This document shows, piece by piece, positions 38,901 to 50,899 of a stretch of 64,000 bases of DNA. Within the stretch, counting starts at the first letter, position 1; every line of letters starts with the position of its first letter. Under the pieces are notes generated by a model. The model had not been told where the DNA came from, did no database searches, and saw only the letters and a program-made list of their open reading frames with translations. The translations under genes and the position numbers were made by a program. The DNA comes from Onchocerca lupi. Taxonomy: Eukaryota; Nematoda; Chromadorea; Rhabditida; Onchocercidae. The DNA lies in assembly GCA_028564675.1 (NCBI GenBank), contig JAOVVO010000227.1, positions 1 to 64,000 on the forward strand. Reading direction: 5' to 3'.

Positions 38901-40787
38901 AAATCATTGTTTGAAGGAAAACAGTTTTGCTTCCTAAATTTACGCAATGAAAGTGTTTGTGATTTTCCTTCCATAATTAAAAGTTAATTAGCAAATGAGA
39001 CAGAAATAAGGAAAAACTAAAAATAAAGTATTCTTCACTTATTTTCATTACGAATACTCGTCATATGATTGGCAAAAAATTAATGAAAATTGCTATATTT
39101 CATGTAGCAATTATTTATTCAACAACTCTTAACCATAACTTATTCATTTTTTTTTGTTCTTGACATTTTAATAATCTCAAATTTTCACTAGATGCAATCA
39201 GCTTCTATCATAGAGAATTGAAAAGAATAGACATTTTTCTTTCCAATACCGCGATGCCGCGATGATGACAAATAATTTCTTGGATGACAATATTCGAACT
39301 TATCCCTAGCAAGCATCGTTTTTTGAACTAATCTTCAAGTTATTGAGACATTGGGATTTGCAAGAAGTTGACAGAATCTAATAAAATAAAACAGCACCGA
39401 AATATTCTAAGCAACTTTAGGAAATGATAGTCTAACAGCGATTTCTCAGAAGAGTGGAGCAGATTATCACAGATCGGCATATTTTATACAAATTAGCACA
39501 ATCATATTCGTCAACTATAGCTAATTTGGGGAGAATTATCTCAGTTTCTCTCTTTTATCATCTGAATCTTTTCAACTGAGTGAGAAAAATACGTTAGTTG
39601 CTTGAATTATTTGAATTATATAATAATTTCCATTTCTTTGCTATGAAATAAATAAAATTCCAGAAAAATCTTTTTCTCAATACTTCATAGTTTGATTAAT
39701 AGTAATTAAGCTGCGCAATTTTTTTTTTTTTTTTTTTTTTTTGAATAATTATTTCGAAACGCTTTCTTAATTTGATTGTCAGATAATTTATAAAATTTTT
39801 ATGTATCCGTTTAATGAAGTAGCAAACTGTTTAGAACATGTGCGTTTATTCAAATGATAAAGAATTAATTAAATTGTTAGATTTTATGTGATAGCAAAAC
39901 ATTGAAGAACAGAAAATTTTCAAAACTTCTCTATTAAAATTTTCTTCCAGAAATTTCTCTTTCGCAAATAAAATTGGAAATGATCGATGTAATTCGGATA
40001 TTTTAAGTATCCAATATTTTTTTTTTTTGGCTGCAAAAGAGAGAGAATGATTTATTTAAATGTTGTGAACTTTCTTCTTCTTTCTAACATTCATTATCAT
40101 TTATTTATTGTCTTTTTTAAAATAAAACATGCGAAAAATATAAATCATCTCTATGCTCAGTATATGAATGCAATTTCGAAAATATTGGTAAAGAAATTTT
40201 CCAGCATAAAATCGATTATAAAACTGATTTCTTTTATTCAGCATTCAATTCAAAACTTAAGCATAGTCACACGTACGCACCGATTTTATTTATAACTTTA
40301 GAGAACTTAATTTAATTTTTAATAATTTATAACATGTTATCCTATTTACTTGCTACGTGCTTAAATTCAAAATTGGACTTGAAATATCAATTTTGTGTAT
40401 TTGATGGTTTGAAAAAATCGTAAAATTTTTGCGATATGCACTTGTCAGAATGCTATTCCAAGACTAATCATTCATCGTTAATGTAAAGCACAAAAGCCAA
40501 TTTATTCGATGATATAAGGTTTCTGTGCTAAATAATCGTATCACATGATGGCCAACTCTAAATGGTTACTGGAAATTTGAATTCCTAAATTCAATGCACG
40601 AATCGCATGTAAAAAAATCGCATGTTGCCATCATAAGCTTCTTCCAAATTTCGAATAGTAATACTGCACGAAAACAAGAAATTCGATTACTTTCCAGATT
40701 TCTACTGTCTGAACTTTAATCCCGAAATGCTTCTACGAATGAATACGATTATGAGATTAGAAATCACCACGAAAATTTTGCGTAACT
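38901..40787. other. Intergenic region between the NRPS and receptor-like genes
   Basis: AT-rich, with a poly-T run at about 39720-39743. It should include the NRPS promoter, but I recognise no element. I searched the minus strand for transmembrane exons that could complete the receptor-like gene upstream and found none. Confidence 0.5.
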
Positions 40788-42664
40788 CTATTGTACTTTT
40801 GTTCCATTAAAAGATCGAAAAATTTGATTCGATTCAATAAGGAAATGTATGGCAGTTTGAATCATTGATTCCTCGTTTAATGTAACTTCTTCAAAAGTTG
40901 TAATCGTATAATTCGTCATGAAAATCGCATGCGACGGTTTTAAATTTGATGGTAACATTATATCACCCACTTTGTATATTATCGATTCTGCTCCTGAATT
41001 GTCGAAACTTCCAATAATCAACGAACAATTCAGCGTTGATAAATCACTCTGAAAGACTTGTCATTTATGAATAATCTTATCCCCAAGCATTTTGGATCCA
41101 TTCTATATGATTAATAGGTGTAATATTTTAGTCCCTCTAAACAAATGAATCAAATTAGCTCACGTAGCTCTCGTAACATGACGTGAATAAAACAAACTTC
41201 TGCAGGAAATTCCTCTGAAACAGGAGGGAGAAATTTGATGCAGTAGCGTCACCACGGAATATCATTGCTTTAAATAGAAGCAATGGGTATATTTCGAAAA
41301 ATTTCCCTTTTTAATTCAATTTGTTGTTTTTACTTTGCTCAGATCGAATTTACATTGTGAAATGTAATAATGGTTATGATTAATTACTTAATGAATTAAT
41401 TTCAACTCATTAAAACTTATGCACGTAAGGTTGATAAAAAATTGTTTACACGGCACACCTGCATTTTTTTTCTGCCGACTGCCTACTTTTAAGTAAATAT
41501 TTTTTTTTATTACTTTTGAATAGATGCCAAGAATCGATTTCTTACTTGTTTAAAAACAAAGTCAGAAATACAAGGAAAAGTTAAAAAAGCTTGTTGCTTC
41601 CAACAAATAATGCCATCAGAATACAAACGAAGCGATTCTGCGCCATACGTTGTATCGGAATCAAGGAAAATTGTGTCAGGCTTCCAAATTTTGATGTCTT
41701 TTGGAATCTGGAATAAGGGATGAATTTTATGCAACGAAGTGTAAGAATCTTGAAAAGTAGGAAAAAAAAACTAAGTTGCATTAACTAGGAAAATTCCAGC
41801 ATGACTGAATATTTTTTATAAATAATCAGTAAGTGTAAAAACTCGAAATTTCTTATTCAAATTCTAATAAGCACTAAAAAAAAAAAAAAAACTCACAGCA
41901 ATGGATTTAATCCCAGAATATTTAATACGTGAATCTTGCCACTTCTGGAAGATTTCACACGATAATGAAACTGTATCAGAATAAACAAGTACATGACGTA
42001 CTGCAAAACTTATCGTCACCTAAAATACGAAAATCATTTGAGACACTTTCAACTTTATCAATCAATTAAAATACAAACAATCCAGAATATATCAAGATGT
42101 CTATCGGAAGTCTTTTAATGAAGTAGTACAATAATAATAAAACAAGTTCAGTTTTTGGAAACCCATCAAATTTAAAGATTTACTTCCAAAATTTAGAATA
42201 TTTCTTCAAATGTCTAAAAATATATGATTTACTTTGCATTAATCTAAATAAATATGAAGCATTCATTATGGTTTTTGATGTTATGTAGTTTTAGAAAGCC
42301 AAATATGAAGATGTTTAGTTTGAGAAGTTAGGAACTAAAAGTTATCGAATCGGGACAAAACAATTATCTGAATATTTCATATGATACCTTAAAATGAAAA
42401 ATGCATAATAATGAATAATCACAAATTGATAAGCAAACAGAAAACGATAATTAATAAGCAAGTAAATTAATTTATGAATAAATAGCCTAGAAAATGATGC
42501 AAACAAGGAAGTATTCATACCTCCACATTACGATTAGCAGCATGATTATAGTTATATTCTAGTAATAACTCTGAGAATTCGACGCGGTTTGTGACCCGAT
42601 TGATAACGAATGGAGTATCATTGCAAGAGCAACCATCTAGCAACAACAACAATAATGATAACAT
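40788..42664 (-). CDS. Cys-loop receptor-like ligand-binding domain, apparently secreted
   Basis: Four exons: 42664-42521, 42019-41897, 41707-41546 and 41048-40788. Every junction is phase 0, giving 229 residues. It begins with a signal peptide (MLSLLLLLLDGCSC). The body follows the extracellular domain of nicotinic-type ligand-gated channels: LLLEYNYNHAANRNVEVTIS, FQKWQDSRIKYSGIKSIAIP, IKIWKPDTIFLDSDTTYG, LRLYSDGIICWKQQAFLTFP, then C(I)SDF..., the second Cys (STLNC) and LIIGSFD. The Cys-loop spacing is 15 residues rather than 13 and lacks the FPFD core. No vicinal CC pair is visible. The frame stops after a beta-10-like strand (MIQTAIHFLIES), before M1, so no transmembrane segment is encoded. 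The length matches molluscan acetylcholine-binding proteins. Alternatively a weak donor (AAA|GTACAA) leads to missed membrane exons, or the gene is a truncated receptor pseudogene. Confidence 0.75.
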
Positions 42665-45600
42665 CTAAATAATTTATTTTTAATAAACTATTGTTACTAG
42701 ATATGCAAAACTTTCGTTTATCTGTTTAGTTCATTAATTTTATTCGGAAATTTTATTTGAACAGCAGAAAATGCACGTATATAATCTGATTATTTCTAAA
42801 CTTTCGAAATTTTTTCAATTTTTAAACTTTTGATCTTTAAGACCTTATTTGACGCTAAATTTTTTGGCATTCTCTAGCTTTTTTTTATTCTTCCGCAATT
42901 TCTGTTTTTGGAAAATAAAAAATGAATTGATACATGACAAGAAGGATTTATTTTTAGAAAAATGTGCACACTTTAAGTTGTGCTGAATGACAACAGCGTT
43001 CGCCATTTATCGGTAAATGAATTACATCAAAAACAATGGTATAGTAGAGATATTTATATCAGCAAATGTTTGAATCTCCGAAAAATTCCTAGCATATTTT
43101 GAGAAACTTTTAAAACGCAAATCGATGAAAGAAATTTTAAAAAAAGAGAAGAAATCGCTGAAATAAAGCTCCAAAACTGAGCATTAGAGCCTAGACTACG
43201 ATTGGTGTAGGCTAAAAAATCTGGAAAAATTAGCAATAGCTTGAACAAGAAAAACAGCTGTTTCAAAGATGCGAAAGAAATATATGTGCGTTTCCTACTC
43301 CTTTGAATTCAATTTTCTGGAATTATGCCGGGAGGAATGATGTTGATTCTGGTTACGGATTGCAAATAATACGATGGTGGTTTTAGCAGAAAGCTCAAAA
43401 TGAAATTTTGACATGACTTTCAAAGTTGTTTTTAACCAAATCTTCTGGGTTCAAAAATCAGATACTTTTGTTCCATCAATTCTTCCCAATCTTTCATTAG
43501 AGTAATAGAATTAATCAAATCAAATGTTGCAGTTCGAAATTTTCAGTGATCATAGAACGTCCTATTATTTAGTTCAGTTTCATTTTTGTGTAGACATATA
43601 ACTATATATCATTTTCATGAGTGAAGCTGCAGTTAAATAGTTAAACAATTTCAATCTTTTTTATAATTAAGTTTCAGCAACATTTAAGGCTAAATTTCAG
43701 ACTGGCAGGTTCGTCTGAAATCCAATCACTAAGATAATGATTTCTTATTTCAGAATTTTTGTTGTGCATTTCATTAACAATTTGACTACAAAACAATTTC
43801 TTAAATTTACTTACAGTAATGTATCATATACTGAAGAATTTATAAAAAATTATACTTATAGTAATGTGTCAAATGCTGAGGAATTTATAAAAAGTTACTG
43901 AAAACCTGTCCAAATTATTGACATAATTTTTGAATAAATGAATACTAGAAATTCGTTTCAATGGCATTTTTAAGGATTTCTTGGAAAAGTAAGGCTCAAA
44001 AAAAAAAATGTCCAATAAGCATAATGAATGAAACCGGTTAAATGAATGAGCCTATTTCAAGTTGATATTTCAGGTAGATAATGAGTGATAAGTTGCAACA
44101 TGTGATTCGAAACTTCTGATAAGCCTCATAAAAGCAAGAAGGGAAACAAAAGAATGGGAGGAAAGAGACAAAAATTGAGATAGCAGCATGTCGTTAGCTG
44201 ATTGTTTTCGAACATTGAAAATGGCTGTCCTTTGCTCTAGCCATGAAATTTCATTGTTTTAGGCCTCTGCTAAAGGCATTTTGTTTTCAACTGGAATCAA
44301 TACAATGCCAAATCAACTTATCTTGTGATGTGATAACCGAAACGAATGGCTTAGCTTGGTAGCCTAGGATGGAAAAGAGACTGAACATGGTATCTTCCAC
44401 TCTGGATGACCTCTCCCTCCACCTTGTCTTCCAACCTCATCTCTTCTTCTTCCCTATGTTCTTTTGCTAAAGCAAAGGAATTTAGAAATCTCAAAATGAG
44501 GAGATAGGTTTTTCATTCAGAATAACTTTGAGATATCACCTGATTGGACTTTTATTCCTTTGGCATTTCAAACTACACTTCTGTCTTGTTTTGATGAAAA
44601 TAGGATTGAAAGAATTGCTGAAGCATAACATCTTTACTAATTTTCTCTCATTGGTTTCATTTTACAACATTGGAATTTGATTTACTTATTCGGGCTTTTC
44701 TCCCAAATGCTGCTGACAGTGGCACTTTATAAGAGTGCAAGATGAGAAGCAAAACTGTGGAGAAGTAATGTCGCAACTAATAAAACTAGTGATCATATGA
44801 GATTTCGAAGGAAATGTACACACTGCAATTGAAGAATCATTCACCGTCAAAGTTTTCAGCGACTGATAGGAAAAAGATGATGAGATGCTGTGATTTCATT
44901 GTTGTTCTGAAAGCTGTCCGTATAATTTTGGAAAAATGAAAGCACTTTTTTGCAAATGAAAGGAAAAAATTAAACGGGAAGAGCTGTTTAGGCATTATTT
45001 AAAAGGAGTAGGGTTTCTTCAAGAAAAAATATGTGTACTTGAGCTAATTTTGGGACCAAGATAGACAAGTAATGTCGCAGCTTTTATTAAATTCTGAATC
45101 TACGCTTAACATTCCAAAGGCTTAGTTAGGAAATTAAATATTATCCAAATTTCAAAAGTAAGCAACAGATGTCCAGGAAAATGTTATTTTCTTCATGATT
45201 CTTTGTTAAGTTTAATTTGATTTCGTGCAAATCTGAAGCATAAATCAGCGAACGGAAATTAAAAATCAGTTCCTAGCTATTAATACGAATAAATGAATTT
45301 CGAAGACTCATTCTCGTCGGGCTGCAGAAATTGCAAATTTTGTTCAAGATAGAGAGGAGACAAGCGTTATTTCCATTATTTGTTAGCGCTTCAATAGGTC
45401 GAAGATGCCAAATCGAAGTTGAAAACAGTTAAAACTGAACTATTGTATATTAATTCCAGATATTAAATATGTCAGCTTGTATAGACGTTTTAGAATTTAA
45501 TAAATCCATATTACATTGCAAAAAGGATGTTTTGTTTATGAGGACCATGAGCTTGAAATAACGGACAAAATAATTTACTATGAGAAACAATTTATTCTAA

Positions 45601-48447
45601 ATAATTTACTATGAGCTCGAAATAATTAACAAGGTGAATACATTACGAGAATTTTGAGGTATATGAAAGCTTCTTAAAAGTGTGCAAAAATATCTTCATA
45701 TGATCGAAATACTTTGTCGCTGTAAAAATTAAAAATTAATGTCAAATTCAGGATCCATTCATATAGAAATGATGTTTGTGAGTTAAAACATTAAATAAAT
45801 CTTTGCTTGTTTTTGCCTATTGGCTTTTACTTTTTTGGTTTATCTGCTGATGAAAACTACTAAATTTTCATTTAATAATTCTTAAATTCAGAAAATAATC
45901 CTCTGTCTATTATTTTGATTATTTAGTGAAAAAATTATAATGATTGAAGATTTTACCCATAAGAGCTCAAATCTATTTAATGACTGTTATTAGAAATAAG
46001 TTGACAATTTTGATTAGATTAGGTTGAATTATTTCAGTGACAATCTTTTCAAATATCTTTATCTTCATTTGATGTTTCTCTTTCACCATAATGTGCATTT
46101 CTCGAAGGAAGAAATATTAAACCTTTCATAGATCCTTCTGAGTATTTATTTACAATGAACACCAGAAGGTAACATAACTGATTCTATCACATTTTATTCT
46201 TTTTGGCAAAAGTCAGAATATGACATATAAATGAACAAACATTGATTCACTTGTGAGCTTTGCTGACATTAGGAACAATAAGTGTTGTGAATGAGTTTTT
46301 TCCTGGAATAATGATAGAGATAATTAAAATAATCAAAAATTCGAAATAATTAAAAATTTTTAAATCATTTTAGAATCAATTTTGAGAAAGAAAACGAAAA
46401 ATGCATGCGCATTGAAATTAAAGAAAAAGTTGTTTACCAACAATTGCTGACTATATTTTATATAGAGTTATAGCTGTTACTTGAGGTTCATTTAATCCTT
46501 GTGAACTCATAGTGTTCGACAATTAAGAGCAATGTTCATTTCACTGCTTTGATAAAAAAACGTTTCGAATTTCCGATATATATTAGCTTTCTGTCACCCA
46601 ATTGAAACTGATCAATAATTTGAAATAGTTTTTTAAGAAATTCAAAAACTTGAAAAACGTGAATTTCAGATATGAATTATTTCTGTTAGAAGTTAAATAG
46701 AAGTCAGAAAATCTCAATTTCAAAATGTAAAGAATTCTGGAGCGAATTGAGTTTTTACTGGCAATTAAACGTAATAATCTTGCATTCTTTGGCTCTATTA
46801 GAAATTCATGGATGTTTAAATCGTTGTATTTATTTTTGCTTTTGATACATAGATTTTTTGAATATAACTGAAATCATTTTATTTAAAAAATCAATTACAT
46901 CTCAAAGCTTCTACTAGCACTTTGTCAAAAAAAGTTCTGAGATGGCAATTATTGCTGTTTAAAGTGTGTTTCAATACCTTCAGACAAAACATAAATATTT
47001 GTAAACTACGAATATTTCCCTACCCAAGTTTTAGGATGATGCCATTAGGGATTTCTCGAATATTATCTCTGTTTATTTTAATGTGACTCGTAATTTCAAA
47101 CTTTTACGAGGACTTATATCTATTCGATTAAGAATTGATCATATAAAAAATAACAAATTTCAGGAAATATTGTTTTTGAAAAATCGTTCCATTTTTTTTT
47201 TTTTTTTTTACCAATTCCAAAGAATGACAAATGAAATGACACTTGAAACAATTCTCACAGGATTTTCAACTCGTTTTGAAAGACTCATATAGATAAGAGA
47301 TGACTAATAATAGCAAAATGGAATCCATTCAGTCTTGCGTAATTTCTCAAATTTCGATAAATTTATGAAAAAATCTTCAAATATTATTGGTTTCAATCAG
47401 AGATGATGTAAATAGCAATGATCTATTTTCATTTATGATAGATGATAAGTGACAGACAACAAAAAATTGTTTGATGTTTCAAATTTGCTGCATTTTTTTC
47501 CAAACTTTTATAGTACTTAGGAGGTATAGCTCGATGCTCTGAATGCTTTGAATAATTTGTGAAAGTTTCATTTTAATGTTTTCAAAATGACGTAACAACA
47601 GTGCTTTAATCATCATTCAGGTTGGATGATGAATTCGTTTTTGGCAAATTTCGAATAAAGTTCGACCAAATTTATATTTATTGAGAAAAGAGAGAACGGC
47701 AACAAACGCTATTTATTCAATTCACAAGCAATGGGTCATTTTACTGTGAGGTTTCTGTTTAAGAAAAAAAAAGTTAAACAAACACAATGAAAAAGTCCTC
47801 TCCTGAAGGTTACTGTACAGATTATTCAAATTGAGATATTATACAATGATATTTAGAGGCAATAGCATAAACTGAAATGCGATTATACTATTTGACGAAA
47901 TACGCTTTCCTAAAGACTTTCGAAACTTTTCTATTAACTTTCGAAATTCATATACCAAACTTCTTTTTTTTAGGTCAATGGCATTATTAGACATAATATA
48001 ACAGACTACTTATTTATTTACTCAGCCAATAACGCCTGAAATTTTTTTGCCTGAACAAAAAATTCTGAATTCCAAATAAACACATTTCATCACAATATCT
48101 GCGATTTTTAAAGGAACAGGAAAAAAAAAATGCGTTAACAACAAAGGAATGGTTCCTAAAACATGATCAAATGATCAACAGTTCGGATAACATCAATATT
48201 AGAGAAATATTGAGGGGATTTATGATTATCACGATATCATTAAAAAGATGCAAAATCAATAAATCATAGCAAAATAAAGGAACGGAACGAATTTTTTTTT
48301 TTTTTTTTTTTGATATATACAAGACGTTGCATTTGTTCGTTCATAATAATCTACGTTGCCGATGTTGACGATGGGGATGTTCGACGTTTTCTTCGAAATT
48401 GACTCGGAAACTGAAGATTATCTTCTTCGAAATATTCTTCTTCAATA
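42665..48447. other. Long stretch with no supported gene
   Basis: About 5.8 kb of AT-rich DNA. Short frames at 43054-43266 and 47083-47292 have no family likeness and no convincing splice context. It contains a tandem 45-bp pair near 43.85 kb, repeated AATAATTTACTATGAG motifs near 45.57-45.62 kb and poly-T tracts near 47.2 and 48.3 kb. Confidence 0.55.
43809..43898 (+). repeat. 45-bp imperfect tandem duplication
   Basis: Units 43809-43853 and 43854-43898 share ACTTAYAGTAATGTRTCAWA followed by GAAGAATTTATAAAAA-type sequence and differ at about eight positions. Confidence 0.85.
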
Positions 48448-50841
48448 TCATCCATTCTTTTCATGAGTTAGCTGTTAATTATGCAAATGAATAGGTAAAG
48501 AGAACTTACCAGGCATTTGCCCTCCTTCAGTGAAGCATATCTCTCAGAGATAGACTGATTATACGTCGAGAGATGGATCGCCTGAAAGGTCAAAAAATCA
48601 ATCCTCATCAAATATCATCATTTATTTCACACCCTAATAAGAACTGTTTAAACCGCATTGCTTAGTCAATTTACCGACCCCCTTGACTGAAGTTTCAACT
48701 TGAGTTTCTTTCCAGATGCTTCTGCGACGCTTATTCCCATTAAATGTCGATTTAGACACACGTATAAGCGAAAAGCAATGAAGAAATACATTCCGAAATT
48801 TCTGAAAATTTTTTCATCCAAATCGTGATGGATTCATTTAACGCGACGAACCGATCGAGCAATAATTATTTTCCAATACTGGCGTAGGGATGTCTGCTCA
48901 AAGCTTCAAACATTTGTTAAATTTACAGTTTAAAAATATTGAGTTTCTAATTACTTGTGGCGTTTTCGAACGTACTGGGCTGCTGTCATTAGCATAATCA
49001 AATTCAGAACTGTTTGACAGAAGTGTATTCTGTAAATTCATAAAAATTAAAGTAAAAATTTTCTATTGGGTACCAAATTTCATTGCTACATTCGCTATAA
49101 AATCATTTAAGTTCATAGAAAATATCATTATTATCCTTAGATTAGTAGTAAAAAGGGGTGAGCAAATGATTTATTAATTTGGAGGTCAACAATGATTCAA
49201 TTAATTCCTCATCTCTATGTTTGCTCAATTAGCTGCAGGACTTACGGTAGGACGTGAAATAATCGGTTCATCAAGCATGCTTCGAGATTTTTCGAGTTTT
49301 CTTAGTGCCTTCTGGATGTCATCGTCATCGTAAATTTCCACAGCATTAATCAAATCAAAATCTCTCTCACTGCAGTTATTCAATTCATTCGCTGATTCCG
49401 CTGCTGAAGTGGCATTTGTATTCCTGAAATTTTTAAATTGAGAATCAGATTTCAGTTTGATTTGAACATTGAAATAATTTTAATCTGTTACTCTCCTATC
49501 GCTACAAAAAAATTTTGTGAAAGTTGGATTTAGCTAGGTAAAAAGAAAAAAGTGAACTCAGAATAATGATGGAAAATTTGATGGCCATTTGTTGCAGCTT
49601 CAACTGGAACATATATTGGATCTAGCATTTTGATTCGCGAAGCCTATAAAAGTAAATTATTTCTCGGGTGAATTTCGATCAACTATTTTCTTCTACTTTT
49701 ATCATTTTACCATTCATTATTTTTCTTTAAAACTAAGCATTTATACTCTTTTTGTCTTATTTTAACCACTACTGCTTTCATCCGAAGTTGACCTGTAACT
49801 TCAAGATAATTATATATAGAAAGAATTAGTTGCGTATACATTAATTTTGTATTGTTTAAAAGAGAAAAACTATCAACCATGTGTATATCAACAAAGACTT
49901 ATCAATGGAAATGAGTCGGAAAGGCACTTTGTTATCATTACTTTCAAACTTCATGAAAAGTATACATTGATAGTGCAAGTTCATCTTCGCCAACCGGTTT
50001 TTATCTGACAACACTGATGTAATTTAATATGTTCCTATGCTACTATCGAACCAGTTGATAATCATGGCAAATGTAAAAAAAAAAAAAAAGAAATTTAACT
50101 TTAAAAATTTATCCTTGTTCAGTTGGTAAATTATTGATTTTTTATCTTTTTTTTTGTCAACAAAAATGTCCAAATAAATCAAAAATAGGACGGCAGTTTT
50201 TGTTAAAAAATAATAAATTATGTCTTGCTATTTCAGCCACATACCATTACCCACCAACAGCTTTACGTTTAATACCAAAGTATTGTTTTTTCCATCTCTT
50301 CCTATCGATTTAATTTTTTAAAAATGTTCGAGACTACAATTTAGAAATAGAAAAATAAATATGAAAATGAAAGTACCATTACAAATTGCTACTCATTAGA
50401 ATTTTAGAAAACAGAAAACTGGCTAAAAATTAGTTATAGATACAATCCAGAAATTGCGAGTGACTTGCAGAGAATCATCTTTTTTTTTTTTAAGAAACTT
50501 GAAAATATGAAACAATATTCGCTTAATTATTTTGAATCAACATTATCATATTGTATTTTAATTAAAAACGAACTAAGTAGAAATAGACATAACAGTAAAA
50601 AGCTATTGAATATTAAATACGTGTTGCAAATTGAATATAAAAATCAAACTTTGAAAACTGCAAAAAATGCATAAAAATTAATTACAGTGAGCAATTCGCC
50701 TGGCTCATCACCACTAGCAAATACCATGACTGCATGAGCATATCGCGGTCGTTCGATGATCAATTCTGTGGATTCTTCACTCAACTGATCGATCATCGTA
50801 TCCAGATGGGCCTCGAAGGCACGCAATTCCATATCAGCCAT
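48448..50841 (-). CDS. Unrecognised eight-exon protein
   Basis: Exons 50841-50686, 49643-49558, 49423-49246, 49029-48955, 48893-48843, 48801-48679, 48581-48510 and 48471-48448 join with consistent phases into 254 residues. The start MADMELRAFEAHLDTMIDQL lies four bases after a GCTGCAG acceptor, suggesting trans-splicing. The N-terminal part is acidic and probably helical. The middle is Ser/Asn/Asp-rich with an acidic run (EIYDDDDDIQKALRKLEKSR). The C-terminal third is basic (SLRQYWKIIIARSVRRKFRN, NKRRRSIWKE). There is no signal peptide or transmembrane segment. I do not recognise a family; the charge pattern suggests a scaffold or cytoskeletal or nuclear adaptor, but that is a guess. Exon 2 uses a weak donor (GA|GTTCAC). 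An alternative last exon in another frame would end FPSQFRRKRRTSPSSTSAT. Confidence 0.6.
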
Positions 50842-50899
50842 ATTGCTGCAGCGATGATAAACCGGTAAAATCAAAGATAGCTCTTTAATTTATTTGCAC

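Noticed and set aside
38882..42664. Fusion of the receptor-like gene with the NRPS, both on the minus strand
   Set aside because: The receptor-like frame ends in a stop at 40788, and the NRPS frame is closed by a stop just upstream of its acceptor. No joining exons are seen.
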